Assembly (NCBI RefSeq): GCF_033118175.1
Contig: NC_083704.1
Span: 54,896,501-54,960,500, forward strand
Direction of reading: 5' to 3'
Length of the DNA stretch: 64,000 nt
Source: Dama dama
Taxonomy: Eukaryota; Chordata; Mammalia; Artiodactyla; Cervidae
In this document: piece by piece, positions 19,716-64,000 of the stretch
Position numbering within the stretch: position 1 is the first letter of the stretch
Layout: each line of letters begins with the position of its first letter
Translations under genes and position numbers: made by a program
Notes under the pieces: generated by a model
Told to the model about the DNA's origin: nothing
Databases searched by the model: none
Seen by the model: only the letters and a program-made list of their open reading frames with translations

Positions 19716-19846
19716 TTTTTTCCTTAGGGGGGCGGGGCGCACCCTGCAGCATGCAGGATCTTAGTTCCCAGATTAGGGATCCAACCTGTGTCCCCTGCAT
19801 TGGAAGCACAGAGTCTTAACCACTGGACCACCAGGGAAATCCCTCT
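19716..19846 (-). mobile_element. CHR-type tRNA SINE
   Basis: Minus-strand copy: gcagcatgcaggatcttagt, then cttaaccactggaccaccag and the terminal ggaaatccc. Confidence 0.88.
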
Positions 19847-20673
19847 CGTAAGTTTTAACTTTAGGGTAATACTGAGTGAAAAATACTGGCTAACGATTTC
19901 CCCAGGAGAAATAAATTCATCCATGGCATGGATTTACAAAGAATGGACAGGGATCCAGGTCAGAGCACTCTGAATTTGGCAGGTTTTTGTTTTTTGTTAC
20001 TATGGCCACCAAATAGGCTGGAAGAACATGCTTTCATAGAGGTGTGACAGGTGTGACACATCTGTGCTGGCACTAAAATAAAACCCAGCTGGAGCTGGTC
20101 AACAAGTTACTGGGCATCCGGAACTGCTGGACTGGGAAGTGGGAGCTCAGATGAGAGAGGTTCTTGCCCGAGGAGTGAGGGCTCATGGGCCCTGGCCCTG
20201 AGGGTAACAGGGAAGCCGACTTGAGATCAGACATCCTTAGCTTTGACCTACCCAAGAGCTCAACTCCAGACCTGTCGCGTGAAAAAGCAAAAACAAAATC
20301 ACCAGCTAGGTGGGTCACTTGCTGGTGGGTATTCTGTAAGTTGCATCCAGAAGCATTGAAACTGACAGGACATGACAGTGATATACTGGTCAGAGGTCCA
20401 GCAGCCTTGCCATCATTCATCCTGCAGACAGAAATCCTATTCCCAGCACCCCTCCCAGGCCTAGGGTAGCCATGGCCAGCAAGGGCAAGACAGGAGACCC
20501 AAGAACAGGCTCACTTAATCCAACTGCCTAGGGTCGGGCAGTATCCAGGGCACATGCAGCCCACCTTGGATGCTGTCCTGCAGTCCTGCGTATCTGTTAC
20601 CCCAGCCTCTGTCCCCAGCTTGTGCCTGTGCCTGTGTAGCTGTGCATGAATCTAAAGAAGCCCTGGTCTGCGA
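19847..20673. other. Intergenic, no recognised feature
   Basis: Unique-looking sequence; short open frames on both strands around 20080-20470 show no recognised family. Confidence 0.5.
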
Positions 20674-20815
20674 CTTCCCCAGCGGTCTCTAGTGGTTAAG
20701 ATTTGTTGCAATGCAGGAGGTGCAGGTTCGATCCATCACTGATCAGGGAATTAAGATCCCACAGGCCCCAAGGTGTGGTTCAAAAAATAAATAAAATAAA
20801 ACAGCCTATTCCTAA
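20674..20815 (+). mobile_element. CHR-type tRNA SINE
   Basis: Plus-strand copy: gacttccccagcggtctcta, gtgcaggttcgatccatcac, then an A-rich AAATAAATAAAAT tail. Confidence 0.85.
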
Positions 20816-21411
20816 GCTCTCTAAAAAATTTTTAAAAAATGAAAAATAAAGAAGCCCTGGCCCCTGAGGATTCCTTGGCAGACTCACTATGCATCCTCAG
20901 AGGCCAGGAGGGATGTTAAGCATAACTCTGTTTCCTACAACAGTTGCTTATATTACAATATTTTCTTCCTAGGCAAGTGTCTACGGCATCACCCTTCATG
21001 TTCCCCTAGCATTTTTTCCCCCCTAGCACTTTTTTTTTTTTATTGCCTAATTAGATTTTATTTCCATCTGGACAGCTTACTTTTTATTGGTGCGTGACGA
21101 TATGATTTTGTTTTTGTTTTTCCTTCTGAACCCTGGATGAAAAGAAAACTCAGTTCTGGGAGGGACTGTCAGATAAGGGTACAGAATATGGTGAAATGGT
21201 GCTCGGTATCCTCCAAAAAATTAGCAAAATCAATCCTAGAAGATCCCTTATTTGCCCTCTTGCTAGTTAATAAACAGACTGCTGGGGAAAGGGAGGAATA
21301 GATTCAAGGGCAAAGAAGGGTCCAGATGGGATGAGGAAAGCAGGGACAGGCGTGTCCACCCCACTCTTGCTCTCACTTACACCTATCCTCTAAATAAAGT
21401 AGTAGTAGACT

Positions 21412-21540
21412 TTACTGCTACTGCTAAGTCACCTCAGTCGTGTCCGACTCTTAGCGACCCCATGGACTGCAGCCTACCAGGCTCCTCTGTCCATAGGATT
21501 TTCCAGGCAAGAGTACTGGAGTGGGGTGCCATCGCCTTCG
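21412..21540 (-). mobile_element. Bov-A SINE monomer
   Basis: Minus-strand copy: gctaagtcacctcagtcgtg, catggactgcagcctaccag, then gtactggagtggggtgccat. Confidence 0.88.
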
Positions 21541-21999
21541 CCCCCTAGGAATTTTATCACACAACGCACTATAATTACACGTGAAAACATCTTCCCCAGC
21601 CACGCTGGCTGTGAACCCCTGGAGCGTAAGGGCTATGAGTACATAATAGATTATTACTCAAAGGAAAAAATGACTACTATCTGGATAATTCTTTCATTCA
21701 TTCACCCAAGAAATGCTTACTGAGAATTTGCTCTGTGCAAAGGGCAAACAACACACACAATTAATACCTAAATACTTTTTTAAGGTTCAGATGTTGACAG
21801 TAACAGAATTTGAGCAGGAAGAGAAGGCACTGCCACACCCAGGCTCAGGGTGCAACACCTTCCTCACCCAATCAGGACTGCCTACTGACAGGGGCATAAC
21901 CAGAATGGAATCTGCAACAGCATGCATCTCCAACATGGGAAAGAATGACCCCACATCCTCTCTGTGAGATTCCTTCAGTTTTTTGCTTCTGTCACCTTC
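21541..21999. other. Intergenic, no recognised feature
   Basis: Nothing recognised; short open frames have no homology that I can name. Confidence 0.5.
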
Positions 22000-22216
22000 C
22001 TCGGTGTGTGTGTTCAGTTGTGTCCAACAATTTATGACCCCCATGGACTATAGCTCACCAAGCTCCTCTGGCCATGGAATTTTCCAGGTAAGAATACTGG
22101 AGTGGGTTGCCATTTCCTCTTCTGGGGGATCCTCCCAACCCAGGGATGGAACCCAAGTCTCCCACATCTCCTGTACTGGCAGGCATATCCTTTACCACTG
22201 AGCCACCCTGGAAACG
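22000..22216 (-). mobile_element. Bov-tA SINE
   Basis: Minus-strand copy with Bov-A body (gaatactggagtgggttgcc) and tRNA-derived end (tttaccactgagccaccctg). Confidence 0.9.
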
Positions 22217-23484
22217 TCACCCTTCCCCAGTAAACCTACCCCTTTTACCACAGAGGTGATAGTGTCACTGATAAGACATTTAATTTTTCTAAAATGTATC
22301 TCTACAGCCTTTCTCTTTTTCACTGTCCCCAGGCAAGCTAAAAAAGCACAGGCAAGGAGGAAACAAAAAATATTTCTCTCCTGATGGCACCTCTAATCAA
22401 AAGGTGCTCAATATTTATGAATACAGCCAGACATGCTCTGGGACTGCCAGGCAGGTGTTGACCAAGGGTGACTGGGGAGTAGGTTTAGAGTAAGCCATAG
22501 CACCAGCCAAGGAAAGAACTTTATGATTTGAAACCAAATAAAGCTTAAAGTTTACACACCCAGACATTACAAACCCTCAATTAGATCATCCCCATCCAAG
22601 ATCGTGGGCATGTGACCAGTCAGTCAGGCGTGTTCCCCCTAGTTCCCTTTCCTGCTTTCCTTCCCGTTGTTGTGCCCCAAGGTCCCAAGGCAATGGGTGA
22701 GTTGTTCAGTTCTGAGGTTTGGTTACCGGGCCAACAGAGGGGCCTACCAGGCCTATACCCCTCCCCTAGGGGAAACAGCCCAACAGAGAATCCAGCCCTG
22801 GGCCTAGGGTGTGTCCTGAGTTGAATTACTCAACTCCTTTCCTCCCAAATCCGTGGGTCACAATAGCAGGAACATGCAGGCAGATGTTCACGGTTTCGAG
22901 TTCTGTTTTTAATGTGTAATAATCAAACTCACTATGAAAGTTTGAAAACTTTAGAAATAATGGTGATCTGATTATGAAGTGTCACTTTACCCCCTGCATT
23001 TTAACTTCCAGCACTTGATTATTTGAATATAAATTTTTAGGAATTACTCATAATTAGTGTACTTTTTTTTTTTTTTTTCGTTTGTTTACAGCTGTTGAAT
23101 AGCAGAGAAGAGATCCAGGCTCAAAAAAGATTTTCCAAAGTTTTCATTTTTATAATTAGGTTTTGTCCCCCTTTCTAGTGGTGCTGACTTGTCCTACTTC
23201 CTTAAGAATCTGACCCATGCCATAAATGGTATAGGAGGAACTGCTAAAAAAAGAAGAGGGAAGCAGACACTGTAATGTAGGTTCAGTCATGCCCATTAAC
23301 CCAGCTTTCATTTTCCATAAATAGGACTAAAAGCAGTGGTTTTGGTTCGGTAACAATTTTAACAATTTAAAAGAACTTTCACAGAAGGGCACTTGGGGTG
23401 TCAGGATCAAGATGTAGAATTATCATTTGATGGTAACTCTTATGTGCACGGGATTAACTGCTATGTAGTTATTCAAGGTGTTTT
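22217..23484. other. Intergenic, no recognised gene
   Basis: Contains a T17 run at 23063-23079. No other structure is recognised. Confidence 0.5.
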
Positions 23485-23622
23485 TAAAAATTATTATTTA
23501 TTTGGCTGCTATGGGTCTTAGTTGTGGCATGCAGCATGTAGTTTCCTGATTAGGGATTGAACCTGGTCCCCCTGCATTGGGAGTTCAAAGTCTTAATCAT
23601 GCGACCACAAAGGATGTCCCTC
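23485..23622 (-). mobile_element. CHR-type tRNA SINE
   Basis: Minus-strand copy: ttatttggctgctatgggtc, ttgaacctggtccccctgca, then a degenerate head. Confidence 0.82.
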
Positions 23623-24989
23623 AAGGCAGTTTTAATTCCAAATTACCTTGCCCCACTATCCACCCAGCTGCCAAGAGGCCTCTGTTAGCAGACAGTGCTT
23701 AATGTATTAATATCAATTAGCCAAAATTCAACCTAAAGAAGTAATAAATCTGTTCAAATGACCAACCTCAACTTCACCAGGCCAGTTTTCTCTTCTGCAC
23801 CTGTTTTTTCTCTCTTCCCTCACAGACATCTTTCCAAAGGGTTCTTAGTAGGTCTGTGGGCTGTACCTCTGTATAAAGTACCTTCAGCTATTTCTCTCTG
23901 CTCTCAAACCTCCTACAATATCTATATGCAGGATATATGGGACCAGCCTCCCTTCTAGCCTTAGATCTCAGGTCCTTTCAGTAGTCTGTGTCCAGCTAAA
24001 CTGGCCTAATCTTCACTCTATGACTTTCCCTGCTTGTTCCAGAAATTTCCTTTAACCCCTTTAGTCTCCTCTCCTTTAACATGCACCATCATTTCTATGC
24101 TTTCAAGATCACACTCAAAAGGTACTCAAGTGAAACGCTCCGTTTCACAGCTTGGGGTCTACAGTCTTTGATTCACACCCTTCAATGGTGCTTATCACAC
24201 ACTGCTTGACTTGGTGCTGGGGTTATTTGTGGAATAGCGCCTCTCCTCTATTAGACTGGGTAAAGCAAGGGTCTTCATCCTCTGCGATCTAATGTCTGAC
24301 GGTCTGAGGTGGTAAAAACAATAAAGGGCAAAGAAATGTAATGCTCTTGAATCTTCCCCAAAACCACCCCCCCCCCATAAAAATGTTATTCCACGAAATA
24401 GGTCCCTGGTGCATAAAAAAATGGGGATCATTGGATTAAGGGCAGGTACTGAGTCATGTTTGTTTAATTTTTCTGAGGGCAGGAGCTGCTAGACAGATAT
24501 AGTTTAGCCCTCCAGAAGGAGGGCTGTGTTTCTTGTATGCACGGTCGATTGGGAGCCAAAGGTGTTCAGGCTATCGTACTTTGTTGCAGCAACAAAGCAG
24601 CAGCCTGGGTACCTGATGTGGAGAATATACCTGGACCGCTCCTCCCACCCACGTTGCTATCGCCCCCCTGTGGCTGCTTGCCTGCCCGATAAAGGAAGTA
24701 ATGGAGGGCTTGTGGAATTCGGCCTGGGCCAGGTGATTCTGGGGTTCAGACAGAGATGATTGGGAATATTCCTGCAGGGCCTGCCGGACAGGCATCCGGA
24801 GTTCACGTTTGGGCAGCTAAGGGCTCGCCTGATGTCTCCGCTGAAAGCGGCATGGCTGGAGTGAAAACAAGAAAATCTAGTTTCAGGACTCCTCGCACCT
24901 GGCGCTGCGTTGATTTAAGACCAGGATAACCCCGCAGACCAGAAGAGGTACCCGAAGGGTCGTGGGGCCTGTGATCTGACTCCTCGAGA
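23623..24989. other. Intergenic, upstream of USP4
   Basis: No gene or repeat recognised. C-run at about 24366-24376. From about 24900 GC content rises toward the USP4 promoter. Confidence 0.5.
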
Positions 24990-25308
24990 TCGCCGGGCTG
25001 GACACAGAAAGGTGTGCCGGACGGCGCCGGGTGCGCGACGCCTGACTGAGAACACTGAAGCTCTTTCCGGACGTCAGCCTCCTCTTCCGGCCCCGCTCCC
25101 GGCTCCATCGCGCACGCGCGGGAGGGGAGGGCGGGGTGCGTCGTTGGGGGTGGGGGAAAGCAAGGGGCGGGCCGGCGCCCCGGGCCGCTGCACGAGGAGG
25201 GGCTTGCGTGCGCGCACGTGAGTGCGTGCGTGCGCGCGTGGGCGCGGTTCACAGCACGCTGTGCGCGAGGCGGATGTCCGGGCCGGCTGGGCTGGGGCCG
25301 CGGACGAG
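24990..25308 (+). promoter_or_regulatory. USP4: USP4 CpG-island promoter and 5' UTR
   Basis: CpG-dense sequence without a TATA box precedes the USP4 ATG. Visible candidate sites are a CRE-like gacgtcag (25070-25077), an ETS core cttccgg (25084-25090), and a perfect NRF1 consensus cgcgcacgcgcg (25109-25120). Two alternating purine-pyrimidine GC/GT blocks lie at 25205-25220 and 25222-25240. This is a housekeeping-type promoter. The CpG-rich stretch continues to about 25480. Confidence 0.75.
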
Positions 25309-63144
<37,836 letters not shown>

Positions 63145-63406
63145 GTGAGTACTGGCATCTGCTTTCCTCTGAGATGTTGAAATGCCCTTGGCCACTCATC
63201 TGTCACCAGCTTTTCCCTGTGTGCCAGCCATTGCCCTAAGGACTTGACTTAACAGCTCTGCAGGCCTCAAGTTGCAGGCTGCCCCTCATTTGTTTTGGCA
63301 GGGTGGTGGTTCATATCCTTTGATCCAATAATCCACTTCCAGTAAATCTGTCCTACTGAAATTACTTGACTTTGGGGAAAAGCTTCATGTACAAAGATAT
63401 TTACCT
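63145..63406. other. USP4 intron 20, start
   Basis: Nothing recognised. Confidence 0.5.
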
Positions 63407-63615
63407 ATTTATACTGGTGGCTCAGACGGTAAAGCTTCTGCCCACAATGCGGGAGACCTAGGTTTGCTCCCTGGGTCGAGAAGATCCCCTGGAGAAGGAA
63501 ATGGAAACCCACTCCAGTACTCTTGCCTAGAAAATTCCATGGATAGAGGCGCCTGGTAGGCTACAGTCCATGGGGTCACAAAGAGTCGGACACAACTGAG
63601 TCACTTCACTTCACT
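63407..63615 (+). mobile_element. Bov-tA SINE
   Basis: Plus-strand copy: ctggtggctcagacggtaaa, ggagaaggaaatggaaaccc, then gagtcggacacaactgagtc and acttcacttcact. Confidence 0.93.
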
Positions 63616-64000
63616 AGTGGAAAATTAGTGACAGCATTGGTGATTAGCAGCTGTCACTACTGTCCATCTGCTTGATGGAAGAGCACACAGCCATTGCAAA
63701 ATAAAATTATTAATACCATGGGGAAATGCCCATGATGTGCTCAGGGAAAACAGCTACACAAAATTGCATCATTATAGAAAGTAGTATCATAACTATGTAC
63801 ATTGAAACAAAAGACAAATTGTGATAGGAGAGGGGACAGCCTAGAAAGAGAGAGACCAAAATGTTCGTTTTATTATTTTTTTTTTTTTACTTTCTTCTAC
63901 TTTATTTTCCAAAATTTCTATAATGTGTAGGTTTACTTTTGCATTTATACTTTTACTTGTCTATTTTGTTACTTGTTTATGGAAAGGTTAGTGATGTTGA
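63616..64000. other. USP4 intron 20, to window end
   Basis: AT-rich sequence resembling old L1-like fragments (ggaagagcacacagccattg), without a confident call. T-run at about 63875-63888. Confidence 0.4.

Overview
The window is mammalian nuclear DNA from a ruminant, most likely a bovid. The evidence is three vertebrate genes with GT-AG introns, a BovB (RTE) LINE with a readable reverse-transcriptase fragment, and many Bov-tA/Bov-A and CHR-type tRNA SINEs. BovB and Bov-A families at this density are a ruminant hallmark. No bacterial operon, phage, CRISPR array or novel defence system is present.

Layout, all three genes on the + strand. (1) About 1-13,750: the 3' part of RHOA. Four coding exons (3385-3540, 7708-7828, 11833-11963, 12483-12656) join in phase to a complete 193-aa GTPase; the non-coding first exon lies upstream of the window. 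(2) 14,390-15,970: GPX1, a two-exon selenoprotein gene about 1.1 kb downstream of the RHOA poly(A) signal. It has an in-frame UGA (Sec51) and a SECIS element in its 3' UTR. (3) 15,970-25,000: a gene-free interval of SINEs, a BovB-derived end and a U6 snRNA retrocopy. (4) 25,000-64,000: a CpG-island promoter and the first 20 coding exons of USP4 (codons 1-881 plus one base). Both catalytic landmarks, Cys311 and His881, are visible; the last roughly 82 residues lie beyond the window.

The genes are neighbours rather than a pathway: a Rho-family cytoskeletal switch, a peroxide-detoxifying selenoenzyme and a deubiquitinase. The RHOA-GPX1-USP4 order on one strand matches the arrangement I know from human 3p21.

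Most of the unusual content is retrotransposition. USP4 introns hold a full-length RPS12 retrocopy with an intact ORF, an L1 insertion that looks like a 3' transduction inside a SINE, and a LINE-mobilised copy of what looks like an ERV LTR transcript. There is also a 74-bp L1 3'-end insertion with clear target-site duplications. Two or three oligo(A) tracts in RHOA intron 3 and the intergenic region are flanked by direct repeats and look like tail-only insertions. The most functional oddity is a perfect 42-bp tandem duplication spanning the 5' splice site of USP4 exon 5. It creates a second identical donor that would add 14 residues in frame. I found no convincing undescribed biological system beyond these.
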